Origin: Rhytidiadelphus loreus
Lineage: Eukaryota > Streptophyta > Bryopsida > Hypnales > Hylocomiaceae
DNA: 64,000 bases
Reading direction: 5' to 3'
Assembly: GCA_947034895.1 (NCBI GenBank)
Contig: OX344763.1
Span: forward strand, 21,049,001 to 21,113,000
The notes beneath the pieces were generated by a model. The model saw only the letters and a program-made list of their open reading frames with translations. It was not told where the DNA came from and did no database searches. Both the position numbers and the translations under genes were made by a program. This document shows, one piece after another, positions 19,901 to 34,306 of this stretch (positions within the stretch are counted from its first letter, which is position 1; each line of letters starts with the position of its first letter).

Positions 19901-21759
19901 ACTTTATTGTATCTAATTAATTAGACTTTATTCATGAAGTTCTATAAATAATTCTATCCTATTCTAATCAATCCAAAAGACCAAAAGCACACGTACTTGC
20001 TCGTGTACTTGTCTCTTTGATCTTCACCACTTCTTTGTGACTCACATAATATTTTTTTCCTTACACAAGTAAAGGTTCCCTTTACTACAAGAAAAAAAGT
20101 GAAACATGATCCCAGCTACATGCGACCTGGAAGGCAAGTAGCCAAAAAGATTCACCCAAGAGATTCACATAATACTTTTATAAATCTAACTAGGATAAAC
20201 AAATTTTTACAATTACTATGATTCAATCTACTAGATGTACTCATGTACATGTATTTGTGCTATGGAATATGAAACCACTATTATGTCTACTAGTCTTTAA
20301 CATTGTTAAGGCAAATTACTTTCCATATTATAATGCTAGAAACACGTATCATTTTACTAGTTCTATTAGTTTGATCACTTTGATGAAACATTCCAAATTA
20401 TTGATTCAATTGTCTTATATCTTCAATTAACCCATTTGATTAAAAATCACACATGTGATAATTCACACACTTACAAATACAACTCATTCGTAGACTATTA
20501 ATCCAAGAAGTTGCATTCATACATTCCAACAGACAATTTGCATTTGACTCCAACTCCAACACCAAGTAATCTTACAATTGCTAAAACAATTAATTCAAAA
20601 AATTAATTTGACATAGTTCATGCAAATCCTTCCTTTACTTCACATTCTATATTTCTATGTCAATTTGTCATTCAACTTCTCACAATTCTCACAGTCAATT
20701 TGTAGCCTAATTTATGATTCACACAAGGTATGAACTTCTTGTTGAAATTTATATTGCTAGATACTTGCCAATCCTTGTCTATATAAAATACTCTATCTCA
20801 AAGGATCACATAGTAGACAAATCACTTGTCTAATTGCTAGTCCTCAGCTATCAAAGAATATTCTATCCCATAGTAAACTAAACAATTTTTCTGTCTTAAT
20901 TTGCCAATCTTTGGCTTCAATAAGTATTCTCTACTATAGATAAACAATTAATTTGACAAATCTTTTGCCACCAATTGCTAGAATCTAATTGCTAATTCCT
21001 AGCTTGCAATTAAAGTTGCTCACAAGAATTAGACATTGCTAATACTACACTCATATACAAAGAATCCTTGGCAAATAATTCTTTACAAGTGGTTTAAGAA
21101 AATCCTACAAAGTTCATTGCAATTAATGACAAATAGACTCAATAAGTACAAGAACCTTTGATTTTTGACCAATTGTCAGACTTATACAAAAGTTGCCAAT
21201 CACTAGCTTCTCAACAATGCTCTCAAACTTAATCAAGAATGCAACTCTCTGTAAAGACAATTTAACTACTCAAAATAATGACAAGCCTCACTCTAGTTAT
21301 TAGTCTATTTCAAATAATAGATCCTAAAAAGAAAACCACTCTTTGATTAATCAACCCTTATAATCTTGCAAAGAGAATTTCTTACATTCTCTTTAGGACA
21401 ATTTGTCACCTAATCAACTTAAACTGCTTATTGATTAATTGTCCATCTCCACAATAAAATTGCCAATCTCTAGCTTCTGTTCTTAATAGAACCTCATTCA
21501 CCAACTAGTTGTTTTTTATTACAAAGTTAACAAAGACGATTTGTCTCAAGAATTTGCAATTTCTAATCATTGGCTAACATACATATATACAAAACAAATA
21601 CACAAAGATAAACTATCAAGTACAAAGTTTACAAGAAGACCAATAATCACTTATCACTACAAGTTCAAAAGAATAATGAACTTCTACTCTAAGTTTGTAG
21701 TCAATCTCAAGATCCAATAACTGCTTGTCAATTTGTCTATCTCAATCTCTAGGTCAAAA
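16947..21759. other. Gene-free AT-rich region
   Basis: About 4.8 kb with no frame above 71 codons and no recognisable protein. A small (CATCCCCATT)-type slip lies near 19629-19655. Isolated CACTA-like termini occur: 'tttcttatagtg' near 18932-18943 and 'ctacaagaaaaaaa' near 20084, without partners that could be confirmed. Otherwise nothing was seen. Confidence 0.5.
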
Positions 21760-21980
21760 CACTAGAAGAAATCCATGTTTTTTGTGACAATCCCTAATTT
21801 TTTGTGACAAGTTTTTTTTGATGTCTAAGTTGACATTTAGCTGTATGTTTTTAATGATGTTCATTAGATCATTTGGATGCCATGAAAAACATAAATCCAG
21901 CTAAATGTCAACTTAGACATAAAAGAAATCCATCAGAGAAAATCAGGGTTGGTCACAAAAAATATAGGTTTCTTCTAGTG
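21760..21980. mobile_element. 221-bp foldback MITE, CACTA-type ends, TSD AAA
   Basis: Starts CACTAGAAGAAATCC and ends with TTTCTTCTAGTG, with AAA directly flanking both ends. Internally, gatgtctaagttgacattta is matched by its inverse about 70 bp later, so most of the element folds back on itself. No coding capacity. It is related in its termini to the MITE at 1763-1912 but differs inside. Confidence 0.85.
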
Positions 21981-24900
21981 AAATTTTTGAGCACCAAACC
22001 CTAACTACTTCCAGTAACCGCCTATTTGTCACTTTCACATTGTAAGTCTAATCCACCCATCTTAACTCTTTAATTTTGTTTAGAATTTTCATATCCTAAT
22101 CTATTCGTCTTCATAGGACAATTCGTCAAATTTTCCAGAAAAGTATACCTACAATTGGCACATCAACTATTTAGGTAGCTAAACAATATAATAAATACGA
22201 TATACAAAGAATGATTGTCATCATCTTTTGGTCATGTATTGATCATGTCTATGACCCTAAATCCCTAAATCCTAAACCGACTGAATTCCTTGCTATAATT
22301 CTAATTATGTACTTGATGTTGTACTTTTGATATTGAGCTCCACTTCACCATGTACCATTCTTTGTGCAACCTTCATTTCCCCCAAGTCCTTTCACTTACT
22401 AATTTATGCACATTCTTTAGCTAATGCATTCACTTCTCAATGCAATAGTCTCTTGTTGTTGGTTTGTACAAGATTTCATGATCCTTGAATGATGGATTAT
22501 ATTGATTCGTCCATCCAAAAGTCCAATGGGGAATCCTTAAAAGATGGTAGTAGTGATAGTTCTACCTTTGTTGCAAGAGCTTCCAACCATTGTGAACTTC
22601 TAGATGCATTAGAATAATGCTTTTACATTGAATTACATTTGTCATCTATAAACTATGTATTAAGACTAAATGAGTCACTACATGTAGTGACTAAATTCAT
22701 GTTATTTTTTATCTTATGTATTTTGATTTTATAATACATGTAATCAAATTTGTTGATCCCATTTTTTATCCAAGGTTATCCAAGGGAGCCATATTTTCTT
22801 ATTTCAATCTCTAATCTTTGGTGTGATAAAAATTGATCTATGGTTTTGTAGAATTTAGTTGATGGATTCCAAAGGTAGATTAATTATTCAAAACTAATAA
22901 GCATGATTATAGATTACATCCCTAAAATTATAAAATAACTAAATTCATGTCTTTGGATCCTAAGCTCTAGGTAAAAGTCTACTACAGTTGTACAAAATTG
23001 TAGTCATGGCAGAATTTTTGCATAAAATGAAATTTAGGGTCAATTTTACTATGTTTATGGTCACATCTTATTAAAAAAATGAAGTATAATTTTACATCTT
23101 GTATACATTGAAAACTGCATAATAAGAAGCTAGTGGCTTGCACCTATTAATTTAATGCATGGAATACAATTCATTGATGTTTGTACTATCGCAAATTCAA
23201 CTTTAGTAGAAAGGTATTTACTGTGTTAAGTTTAGGATTTGATTGTTGCAATTCAAAGAGCTAAATTCAATGTTCTAATGTTTAGGTACCATCTACAAGT
23301 ACTTAACTAGGAATTAGGGATCTTTATAAGAAAATATCCTTGTAAATGTGGGATTTGAGTTGGAGGCCCAAATTGTGAGTTTAAAGTGTTTTTTTAATTT
23401 TTAATCTATGAATTTATAAAAAAGCCTTTTGATTCACATGGGCAACCATTGAAGTTTGGTATAAATGACGTTTTGGCTCCATCCATCGTATAATATGTAC
23501 CAGTTTTGCTTACATTTTGTACTCAATGCATAGGTTGGGATATTGGATATGGAAGCAACTATAGCATGTGACCACTCCTCTAAGCTTGTAAATCAAGGTT
23601 CATGTAAAAACGACCCTGTGTGAATCCATAATTTACTTTGGCCTAGAATTCACATGTCCCTTCAACTCTTCCGATATACATGCATTCCAACCATCTCTAA
23701 TATGTGAAAGTTTCATATAATTATGCTAATTTTTCCACTTTATGGCTTTTTGGACTATCTTGTAAAAGATTGTATTCAATAAGATTCTTTTACCAAACTT
23801 CTACCTATTTGTGTTTTCCCCCTCTGAGAAATAAAGTCTTAGTCTCATCAATTCACTTCCTTTTCTCTTTTAAAGATTCTAATACCTAATGAAAAATTCA
23901 AGTACAAATATGCACGTCTAGTATTCCTCAAACTTCTTATAATTGTATACAATGTATGTCATTTGATAATAGATGAACATTGTTGATTATAGAAATCATT
24001 TGCTTTGCATGTCTTCACCCTTGCTCATGTATTGTGCTTGTATTGGTTTCTTTCCTTTGTTTGGCTTGCTCACTTTACTTGTGATCACTTATGGCTTGTG
24101 CATAGTGACTCACAATTCCTCATTCATTGAGGAAGGCTATTCTACAAGAGATGGATCTTGAAAGGGCACAAGATCTATATGAGTTCCTATATATGTTTGA
24201 TTGTAATCTTGAAAGCCCCAAGCATGATGATGGAAAGAACGCAAATGAGAATGTAGACCGATATTAGACATTATAATCATATTTCCTTGAATTTTGTGCT
24301 TTTTCAAAACGAGGCATGCTAAACAATACCGAGACTACATGGCATTGTATCATCATTTTTAGCAAATGCAAGTGCAAGTTAGTTAACAATGGTGAGTGAT
24401 ATTGTTGATTGCCCAAATGAAGTCTTCAATTTGCAAAACAAAGTGCAACAATGACATCTATTTGGTAGACGCCACTTAGGAATTCCATCTTGCATGGATG
24501 AACTACCTTTATACTTTAGTGGGTCAAATCTAAACACTTTTGAACATCAAAGGTTTAGGGTACACCTACATCTACATGCACTCACTCTGCAATTTCAAAC
24601 TCAAGACCATCATTCTAAAATCCCTCTTTAGTGCATTTCTATAGCTATTAAATTAAAAATGCATATTTACAACCTCAAAATTAAACCTAGTAGGTTGTAG
24701 GCTAACTACTTTTGAACCTTCTTCTTTAGCATGTTTGAAGTCTTGTGGAGCCACTTTAAAATTGGCAAACTTGACTTCTTTGGGAGCTCCAAATTGGAAT
24801 TGCATTTACTTCTCAATCATATAGGTTTTCATTGCAAGATTAATGCACAACCTCTTCAACAACCTTTTTAGGCTTGTGATTGTCCACGGGGTCATGATGA

Positions 24901-25405
24901 GGGACATCTATTACTTAAAAGTTAGGCATCTTACTACATTTAAGTTAGTTTCAAGTTGAAAGGTTGGTAGTGGAAGCCAAAAGGTTATTAGCCTTGTTGG
25001 AAAGTATGATAGGCATTTGTACTTATTATTCAAAAGATTGTAAGGCTTGGTGGGAGGGTTTGATAGGGCATTTGTTCCATATTGTTGACAACCTTCAGTC
25101 CTTTTGATGGGTACTTAAAGGTTTAGCTTCCATCTTTGGAGCTCTCTTCTTTCAATACTTAGTTTTCTCTTTTGATTTGGATGGACCAAGGTTTGAACAA
25201 AGCCTTGTAATTTAAATTTGGAAGAACTAAGGATGATTTAATATATCATGACTTATTTTAGGTCATTACTTTTCATGAATTATTGAATAAATTGTAGTTA
25301 TGGTCTTGCAAATGCCTTTATTTTTGTGTACTTAGGAGTGCTATTATTACAAGAATTTTGAGGCCTGCAAAGGACCGTTAACTTCTGATTTTTGACCCCC
25401 ATAGT
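21981..25405. other. Gene-free AT-rich region
   Basis: No recognisable gene, with incidental frames of 62 codons or fewer. Nothing structured was identified beyond ordinary AT-rich plant intergenic sequence. Confidence 0.5.
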
Positions 25406-25565
25406 GCAAATATAGAAAAATAAAAAATAATTTTTTTGAAAAGAAAATATTTAAAAGTTTAAGAAAATATTTAAAAAATCATCAATATAATGTATTGCTA
25501 ACGTGGCAGTAATAGACTTCTAAATTAAAAATATAAAAAATAATTTATTTTTTTAGTAATTGCAC
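25406..25565. mobile_element. Possible AT-rich MITE
   Basis: Ends read 'agtgcaaatatagaaaaataaa' on the left and, inverted, a 'ggtgcaattactaaaaaaata'-like arm on the right. The interior is nearly pure A/T with a 'cgtggcagtaatag' core. A similar arrangement (ggtgcaatta ... tatttgcat with a GTGGCACTAGTAGTGCC core) is at about 43727-43895. Low sequence complexity makes the inverted match weak evidence. Confidence 0.35.
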
Positions 25566-28500
25566 CATTGCCTCCAAAACTTGCAACCTTGTCTAGGTCT
25601 AAAATTCTTTGTAATGTGCATCTTATAGGTTTGAGAGTTGACTTCTAGGGTTTGGATTATGGGTGAAGGAAATTTGCTAAAACAATAGCATTGTTTCTTA
25701 TTTGTTGTAGGAACTAGGGTTCTTTTGGATTTCGTGGATTGGATACTTAGGTATTGAGTTAAGGTTTCTTTAGTCTTTTTTCATTTCTTTCCCTTTCACA
25801 AACATTTACCACAATCAAAAGCCCCATGCTTTTCCAAATAGTTAGCAAAAACTCACAACAACAAGAAGCTACTAGTACCCATTTTTTAATCGAAAAGTTG
25901 TAGACCATCCAATAGTCCAAGACTAGGCATGCATCCCAAATCAAGCACAATCATGACTACAAAATCTTATGTTGATCGTCCTAAGAAGCCCCCAAATGAG
26001 CAACAACTACTTCCAGACATGAGCAACTACAACATGCCTAAACTAGTTCTAAGACCAACATTTTGTGGTGAAAGATTTTAAGAATTGGACATTCCTAAAG
26101 GAGACATTGCTAATCCGTTAGATAATCATCTTGTCCTAAGTACATTGTAGAGCCCAATTATGTTCACTTCACAATGTCTCTCTTAAGAAACAACAAATAT
26201 TTTCCTCAATGATCAAGATTCATAGGTTCACCACATTCCCAAGGTCAACATTCCTCTACAACCTTCACAACATATCCTAGATAAGGAATATATAGTTTAT
26301 TGACCAAGCTTTGAAGCTTACCTCATTGATTTTGATTTCCACTATAAGGAGTCTAAGCACATTCTTGACCTCAAAAAAGGATGAGTGACAAATTATGTAA
26401 CCCTAAGATGCTATTATTGAGTCCTACTCTAAAGGACATCATTTGAGGATACCATCAACGTCCTTCCACGAACGCATCCTACTAAGTTAGTCCATCCTCA
26501 TTGTTTGCTTGACAATGTTTAAAGAAGCTAGCTTAGTATGTGCCCCCTCTTGGTGCAATGGATGGTGAAATGCAATGTCCTCTCAAGCTTGATGAAGAGC
26601 CAACCAAAGTCAAAAATGATGATAACCGCTCTTGAACCATAGAATTTCTCCGTTAGCCAATGATTTTAGGTGATCTCACAATGCCACCTTCTCTAGAAGG
26701 CTGAGGTCGAGTAATGGACCACATGATTAAAAAAAACTTATTAATTTCAAACGAGATTTTTTAGTCCATCATAAATGGTACAAGGATCTCCTAGAAGACA
26801 CTAAGGAAGGGGACTCTCCTATGGCTATTGTCAATCTCTTCCCCACCATAAACGGCCTCATTGGTCACATTGAACGCCAAATAGTACACCAAGGAATCCA
26901 CTATTTTCAACTACTAATCTCCTCATATAGACTAGTAGGTGCAAGCACTACTTGCAAAATTTGTTGTTGTTGATCATGTTAGTATAGACAAATACAACAT
27001 ATGAAGACTCAATATTCCATATTGCACTTTCTAACATCATATACAGTACATTTATATACGCCACTATAGCTATGATGGTGAATTATATATCTTTCGTGGC
27101 TACAAGATTCATTTCAACCTCTACGAATTATTCACCTTCCAAGCCAACCACCCTTGCACTTATCCACTTCTTCTCAACTTGATTTTGCCTTTCAGTGGTC
27201 ACTAATCCACAATAGAATAACGTTAATTGTATGTGGATGAATAAAAAAGTTGCAACATCGAGTAAAGATGAGAATGTTGTTACAAAGATTTGCTATTAGG
27301 TTCAAAATAGTACAAGGCCTTTGCTATGGAAATGCTTTGTATATACGTACTTTCTAATATCCTTAAACATCATAAATAATATTCCCTCTTTTCTAAATTG
27401 ATCTTCATGTTGGCTTTAATTTTTTGTTCTAAAATGATCTTGTTGCACTTTGTGACATTGTGAATTGCAAAATTGGCCAAATTTGGTTTTCAATTGCTAT
27501 TTGGGACCAACAAAACAACTCCAAATAGTAGTTCCCCCTCCATCCATGCAATCATCAATCAAAAGACATATAAAATGACTGAAGGGGTCAATCAACATTT
27601 TTCTTTCTTATTTTCTGCATCTCTTTGAATATTGCCCAATTGAAGGGAATGAAGCTCTGGGAGGTAGAACAAAAGTCCACACATGGTCTTGTATATATAC
27701 CAAATGACTACAAAATGACAACCTCACACTCAACAATTAATTGACTAGTGATGCTCCTTGAAATGCTCCACAAAATCTACTTTTCAATATTCCAAAACTA
27801 CACTTTGAAAAGGGCTCCAATACTCAAAGTTTCTAGAATGTTAGGAGTACACCAAACTCTACTTATAGCATGAAATTGGTTTTTAAAAATGTTATTTTTA
27901 GCCTTCATATGGAACATTTTGTATAGCAAAAAGATTATTTTGGGAGGGAGGTACTAATAAACTTACCCTCAAACTCCCTTTTTCCCAAATTCCTATCCTA
28001 CAATTTCCACAATGCTTTAGAAATTGCCATACTTAGCTTTGGTTTAGCATAAATGATGGACAATAGTTCCAAACAACTTGAAATTTTTTCACAATGTAGA
28101 TAAACTATTCAACTAGTCACATATCAATTTTCATCTCACTCTTAGATATTATTCAACTTAGGTGGAAATTTTTCCACTACTGACTTTCAAATTCTTCATT
28201 GCCTCCACATCTTTGTTGTATGTTATGCATAACTCATAGATCCCAAGACCATTGAAGCTAAACTTTTGACACAAAATAGTAGACAAGATAAGAAATATAC
28301 ACTTCAAGTTACATTGCTATAACACAAAATCTCAATAAGAATAAAGCTCCTCAATATGCCCTCCTTGGTTGCCTTAGAATCCAAAATTTATCAAAGCCTC
28401 ATAAATTTTCTTCACAATAGATCTAGCATCATAATATATCAACTATCCAAAAACTCAGATCCAAAATCTTACATTCATCTAACACTTTTCCAAAATACAA

Positions 28501-28808
28501 TACAAAACTCCCTCTCAACAATGTTTTTTTCAATATAAATCCCCAACAAATATGCAACTTTGCACCCAAGTGCATTTTTCATCTCCAAACCAATAAGAAA
28601 CAAGAGAGAAAGAGAGAGAAGATGTTTGTCTTGTCACCTCATTTTTGAACAAATTCTACCAATCAAGTTCCATATTATTTATTCATTCTTGCCTCTTTGC
28701 TATGGTCCTTGGCATAACTTGATATGTCACTCTAGGCCTATTGATTCAATCGGATAATGGTTATATTTCAAAAACGCAAGACCCGTTGTTCACATTTCCA
28801 TTCACAAA
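25566..28808. other. Gene-free region, possibly decayed retroelement sequence around 26.3-27.2 kb
   Basis: No open frame above 65 codons. The composition of 26300-27250 is a little less A/T-skewed and phrase-like codon runs suggest old coding sequence, but no motif survives that would allow a call. The rest is ordinary AT-rich sequence. Confidence 0.35.
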
Positions 28809-31475
28809 CACTACAAGAAATTGGCCAAAACCATGACTACAAAAAATGACTTCATGAACAATGTGACTTCAGGATGACTGGAGCTCTCTAATTGTACCAA
28901 TACCAATATCTCTACATCATCTGAGTCATAGCATAGTTGTGTCCACGACTTCAAGATGAGGATTGAATGAGGGGCGATTTTCATCCTCAATATTCTATCA
29001 ACAACGTCGTCAGTATTTTGACCTGGCAAGATAGAATTCCGTCGTGGAGGGCGTAGTCATAAGAGAGTACTGTCTATGATTGGTTTATAACTTCCCTATG
29101 ACTTCTACAAGACTATAAAATGACTCCAAGTACCTGTGGTATTCACTTTGACGACATTTTCTTTCCAAGATAGAAAAAGAAAAAGAAAAACAACTCAAAG
29201 TAAATAGGGAAGAAAAAAAAAGCTAGGCAACATAGTTTGACTGTAGGGCAACTACAGAATGACTACATCATCATTGTAGTATACTTACAGAGGGGGTAAA
29301 AAAAACTTTATTTCTTTACACGTGCTAGAATGTACCACATTGTTAATGGATGCCACTTTTTGGAAGAAATTGATCATTTTGTATGAAAATCAATAAATAT
29401 AAAGCAATTGAAGTGCTTCATAGGTTTTTTATTAAAAAATAAAAGGTATGCTTTTTATTTAGGCCATAGTGGCACTAGGATTTATGGTGTCACTTTTATT
29501 GATTTGTGTGCAAATTGTTATTCAAGCATCAAATTTTGAATTAGAAGGTTTTATCTTCCCGATGGTAGATATGATTAGACTTTGCTATTTCTATATATAT
29601 TTCAATGTATGGTCTCCAAATATAGGAGTAATAAATTTTGCTAAGTTACTTCAAAGTCATTGGCTAAAATGTGGAGGTGTAATACTTTGACAAGTACTAT
29701 ACAATCCACTGCTAAATTTGACATACACAATTTACTTGACATCTATTCATACGTGCTTCTACCTTAGTTACTGATGATTACATTGTATCTCCGCTGAAAC
29801 TAAAGAATGACTTGTACATGACTTCCAAAAATAATAAAGAAATCATATACGAGTGTTGACATATTGGACTACAGACAATCAATACAACTAAGGAAAAATA
29901 CATCCGCCTTTCCATGTTGCACCTTGTCGGAGTTTGACAAGTACTCTTTTTGCCCTAGTAATTGCTCTTCCGCTAACAATTCTATAGCGCCAACTAGATT
30001 GGTTCTTGAGGATGGAATTGGTAAACTCAAAAGAGTAGTGAATTTCACAATCTCTATTGTAGTGGTGATGAAAGGGTTTGTGCAGTCTATTACTTCTCGC
30101 TTAGCTCTGACTTCTTTGCATAATACTACACTTCATCCTAGTCTTTTGTACATTCTGCCTTTGCAAGAGGAATTTTACGGTGTCCTTCTTTTCTAATATA
30201 GTTTTTAGAATCTTCTTTGCTAGGTTCATTTTATAGTGCATTACATCCAATGTATAGTGGATAAAGAGATGTTGTCAGGCAAGAGGTACTTCATAGGGTT
30301 ACGAATTGTATTACATGTTGCAATGAAGTTTAGCTGTTGTATAAAATGCATTACCATTTTAAATACATTGTCAATGTAGCTGAAGTCATTTTCCTATCTT
30401 CTTTAAGTCAAACGCAAGTGAAGTTTCTAGTTTTTGAGGGTAAAAAAGATGTACGAAGTCATTGTCATGTCACTTTGAAGTCATGTAGTAGTTAACCTGT
30501 AGTTACATTTAAAATACAGAGTCAAATTGTGAAAGAAAAACTTTAAAAAAAAATTCTTCATAACTTTTGGTTTTGCCTTGAAAGTTGAAATGGATTTTTG
30601 GAGATGGAAGTCAAGTTGATTTCCCTACTTTTTCTAGTTCAAAATTTTTTGAAAAAAATTCACCTACTATGCCTAAATGTGGTCTGAAATTCAATTTGTA
30701 GTATATTTCTTGCATTTTACTTATTCCATAAGGTTTGTTGTCCTTCCTACCATCTCACTTGTATATATAGTTGCTAAATGTGATGTATGATGTAAAGTGT
30801 ATAATTTATGGAGTATGGTGTATGGTGTATGGTATACAATGTATGGTGTATTATGTGTGTCATATTGTATATGACAAATTTGTGAATGTTTATTGTTTAA
30901 AAAATGTATTCCAAAATTTGCACTTGTAAATGACTTTAAAATAACTTACAAATGACTTCTTATATGACATTCTACATTAGATTTGCCATAATTCTAGAAT
31001 GACATGCCACGCTTCCCAGCTTCCTATGACGTAAGCTTGACATTTCAGAAACGTTTGACTAAATTGTCAGATTCATGTCAGAGATGTCCAACTAAATTGT
31101 TAGATGTATGTTAGACTGTCATCCACAGACACTGACACCCCATTAGTTTGACACATACATATCATGACTTCTAAATGACTAGCTTCGGCAGTGATTCCGA
31201 CCAATGAGCCACTGCCACACATTGATGTGAAGGTGTATGCATGACACACGCCCTATCCACCTCACAGTCCACATGTACATGTCACGTCACTTCTCTCATT
31301 CTTTATTCATCCATTCTAAAACTAGAAGGTGATAATATGCTTGGAGTCATTTCCGTAAACGATTGCACAACAATGACTACAGGGTGTTTAAGTCATTTAG
31401 AAGTTACGTGACTTTGAAACGACTGCATTGCAGTCATTTGTTAAAGTCATTATTTTTTCAGATTTTCTTGTAGTG
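28809..31475. mobile_element. Non-autonomous CACTA element, 2,667 bp, TSD AAA
   Basis: The left end is CACTACAAGAAATTGG and the right end, inverted, CACTACAAGAAAATCTG: the classic plant CACTA terminus. AAA flanks both ends as a 3-bp target duplication. The outer several hundred bases on each side carry many short subterminal motifs of the type ATGACTTC/GAAGTCAT and TGACTACAAAATGACT in both orientations, as expected for transposase binding. No transposase ORF survives; the longest frame (29864-30196, 110 codons) has no recognisable domain. It would need a transposase in trans. Confidence 0.88.
30781..30865 (+). repeat. TGTATGG-type microsatellite
   Basis: Repeated 'gtgtatg' and 'tatggtgta' words inside the CACTA element. 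Simple slippage sequence. Confidence 0.7.
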
Positions 31476-31519
31476 AAAGAAACTATAGTCCCAACTTGAC
31501 TGTAACATTGTTGTCTTGA

Positions 31520-32090
31520 CCAGATTGGGAGGGAGGGTTCCTTACTGATCCTAACATCATCGATATCGTTTGTCTATCAGCTCGTTAGTATCAACTCAAT
31601 AGTCCTAGTTACATTAAATTTTCCTTGACTAAGTAAATTACATCCCTCTGTAAATTAGGGTGCATTTCTACTTTAGTCTTTGTCATACATAAATCCACCA
31701 ATCAAGAACAAATACCCTATCATTCAAGTAGAATGCAATTATGTTTATTTATAGTAAGATCCATTGCATATATTCTTCCCAGATCATCCACTTGCAATCC
31801 ACACCTGATTGGGAGGGAAGGTAGGATTCTTTGTCAACTCAGCTACTCTATTGTATTGTTTGTCTACTACTCTGACAACTTTTGTTATCTTTAGTTTTCC
31901 TTGATTGAGCATGCTACGTTACATCTCTCTACCAATCATGGTGTATATCTTCTCCAATATAATAAGACAATATCAAACTGTATTCACTTCATAAAAAGCA
32001 ATGTACTCCTATCCTTTGTACATTCTCGTATATGATTCCATCCATCAAATGTACATTAATCTACAACATGGTGATAAAGAATGAGTTTAG
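31520..32090. repeat. Two direct ~280-bp repeats
   Basis: 'gattgggagggagggt' at about 31523 and 'gattgggagggaaggt' at about 31806 start two related stretches that keep landmarks such as 'tgtctatcag/tgtctactac', 'ttttccttgact/ttttccttgatt' and 'acatccctct/acatctctct'. A third relative begins near 35063 ('ggtcgggagggagggta'). This suggests tandem duplication within a repeat family linked to the neighbouring dispersed repeat. No coding function. Confidence 0.55.
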
Positions 32091-32539
32091 GAAATTGAAT
32101 CTACCAAGTGTAAGCATAAAAATATGCTTGAAATGAGGTAGTCACACCTCACTTGTGTCCATATCCACTAGACAAAAAAATTATGTTAGTGAATATACAT
32201 GAGGTGTTTTAAGCTTGACTGCACGTTGTTATCCGAATCACATATTTAAACGTACAATACATCCAAGCAGACAGAGACTCTAATAACAAAATGCAATACA
32301 TAAATATCCTCGTACAAACCGCCTTCACTCTCTAGAGACCTCGCAGTAAAAACACCTGTGTGACCATTTCTGTATCCACAGAGTGCACTGACTTGCTTTG
32401 ATGCGTCACGTTGGGGTTTCTTGGAGGTTGGAAGCTCTTGCAAGTTCAGAAACTCTGCAAGTAGTATCATTTGCCAAGATGCACAGCTATTCAAGAATAA
32501 ATCATTATTATTTGGTCATTTCCGTTGTCGAGTAGAGAG

Positions 32540-33725
32540 CGGTTTGCCTTGGAAAATCACAAGGATTCCGGCTGCGACAAGAAAATGATTGATACTAAAT
32601 TATGTCAAATCTTCAAGTCTTCAAATCTTCAGACTGCTACCCGTTGACCTATCTTGTAATGGTTCTAAATAGGCTCAAAAGTTTGGGTAAGGTGATAAGA
32701 AACCACGGGCTTTAAATGTGCAAAACGGTTAGGCTAAACCACAAGCTTAACCATCTGAGGGATTAGCTTCTAAATTTCAAACTCACAGTGACTAGCAATC
32801 ATGCCTCACCAGTGGGAACAACATAAAAATACAATCATGTATGTAAAAAATTCCACTTTGTCACATTTACAATACAAAAAGAGGCTAAAAAATGGTTTCA
32901 CTCATGCCGCCCGCAACAACAAAGTTTACAAGAAAAAACAAGCCACATGACACAAGTCTTCTTCCATCTTTCAACTCCCACTTCAATTTCAAAGCTAAAC
33001 TTTGAATAAGTGTCATGTTTGCTTCAAAACTTTAAACGAATTGAATGATAACTCTTTTGAAAGCTATCATAATTCTCTACACTTCCTCCAAAATTCAATT
33101 CATTTCAACACCCTATTCAATATTTATAGCTATTTGAAATTTCAGCCTCTAAAAGTGAGGACATCATACCTTTCTTCACTTCAACACTCACAATTCATCC
33201 ATATAAATTCTAAATTGAATGAATGATATATTTCTAAAAATTTAACAACATTTTCTACACTTACTCAAAATTTCATTGTAAACAAAAGACTTTTCTATCT
33301 TTTATGGTCGGTCGAAGTCTTAGCCCTTCTTCATATGAGGTAGCAGACCTCCCTCCACATAAACTAGTACAACTTTTGATTTACAACTCCAAATCAAGTA
33401 AGTGAGATCAATTTGAAAACTTAACACTATGATGCACAACTTCTCTAATTTTTATTTCAAAGTTCTTCATACACACTATACAATGGGTCTTCAAACATTC
33501 GGGTTTCCAAAACTACAACGAGAGAGAAGATGAATAGTGTCCACCTTATCCCCCCCTTATCAACAACTCCCCACTACATAGGCAAGTAGACATCAGCCCT
33601 TAACTTGCTCCTAAAGGTAACTACAATTATTGGTCTTGATATTTTGCCCCACAACTATTTTTTTATTTTTAACTTAGAAGGAAAATCACTTCAAAGTCCA
33701 CCTAGAAGGCAAACTACTTTCATCT
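32540..33725 (-). repeat. Dispersed repeat, copy B (non-coding part)
   Basis: Reverse-complement homologue of 15372-16610 with the same order of landmarks. Together with the pseudogene at 33847-34306 it forms a second, more decayed copy of the element that contains the intact ORF at 14788. The two copies are in opposite orientation about 17 kb apart. Confidence 0.75.
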
Positions 33726-33846
33726 TTTCCTTTCATAACTATAACCATACAAAATAATTTTATAAAATACTTCAAACATGAATATAAGCAGTAACATCAA
33801 ACCAATGCTTATTAGAGGTAAAAAAACTAGAATTCCAAGACAAACT

Positions 33847-34306
33847 TCACTCCATTTACAAAAATTTGAGAATACGTTTAATAGTTGCAACGACAAATTC
33901 AACACAATCCGCTTTCGTTGAGGGATTGATAGGACTTTTTAACCATCATTGGTGACCGCGACTCGCCTTGATTGGCTTGACCATACAATAGTATTGGTCT
34001 TCATTTAAACCTTTAAAGATCCCTTCAAATGTCACTTTATGGTTACCAAGTTCAACACATCCAACTTGTAACAAGATTACCAACGCACAAGCATCCTACT
34101 GAAGGTTTCTATGCCACCGTTGCTCTATACGAGGTTACTTTAGTGGTCGAGAAGGCCTAGCTACATCTCGTAGATGCACACAAGGCGATGCAAAATTTTG
34201 TGGCTGAAGTGGCTCATCCGGCAGTTGCGATAATGAAAGTTCAAATTCAGACTCCAATTGAGGCTCTTCATCTTAAGACTCAACCCCCCCCCTTCCAATT
34301 CGACAT
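33847..34306 (-). pseudogene. Decayed copy of the 152-aa repeat ORF
   Basis: Aligns with the ORF at 14788-15246 from its ATG (MSNW) to its final ME and stop. It has a frameshift in a G/A run shortly after the start and in-frame stops at four places. By alignment these replace CAA (TAA), CGT (TAG), CGA (TGA) and AAG (TAA). The best preserved stretch is the one encoding VTFEG..FKGLNEDQYYCMV and the C-terminal VATTIKRILKFL. It is clearly non-functional. Confidence 0.8.

Noticed and set aside
29864..30196. 110-codon ORF inside the CACTA element
   Set aside because: No transposase motif is seen and the composition is like its flanks. It is not supported as a gene.
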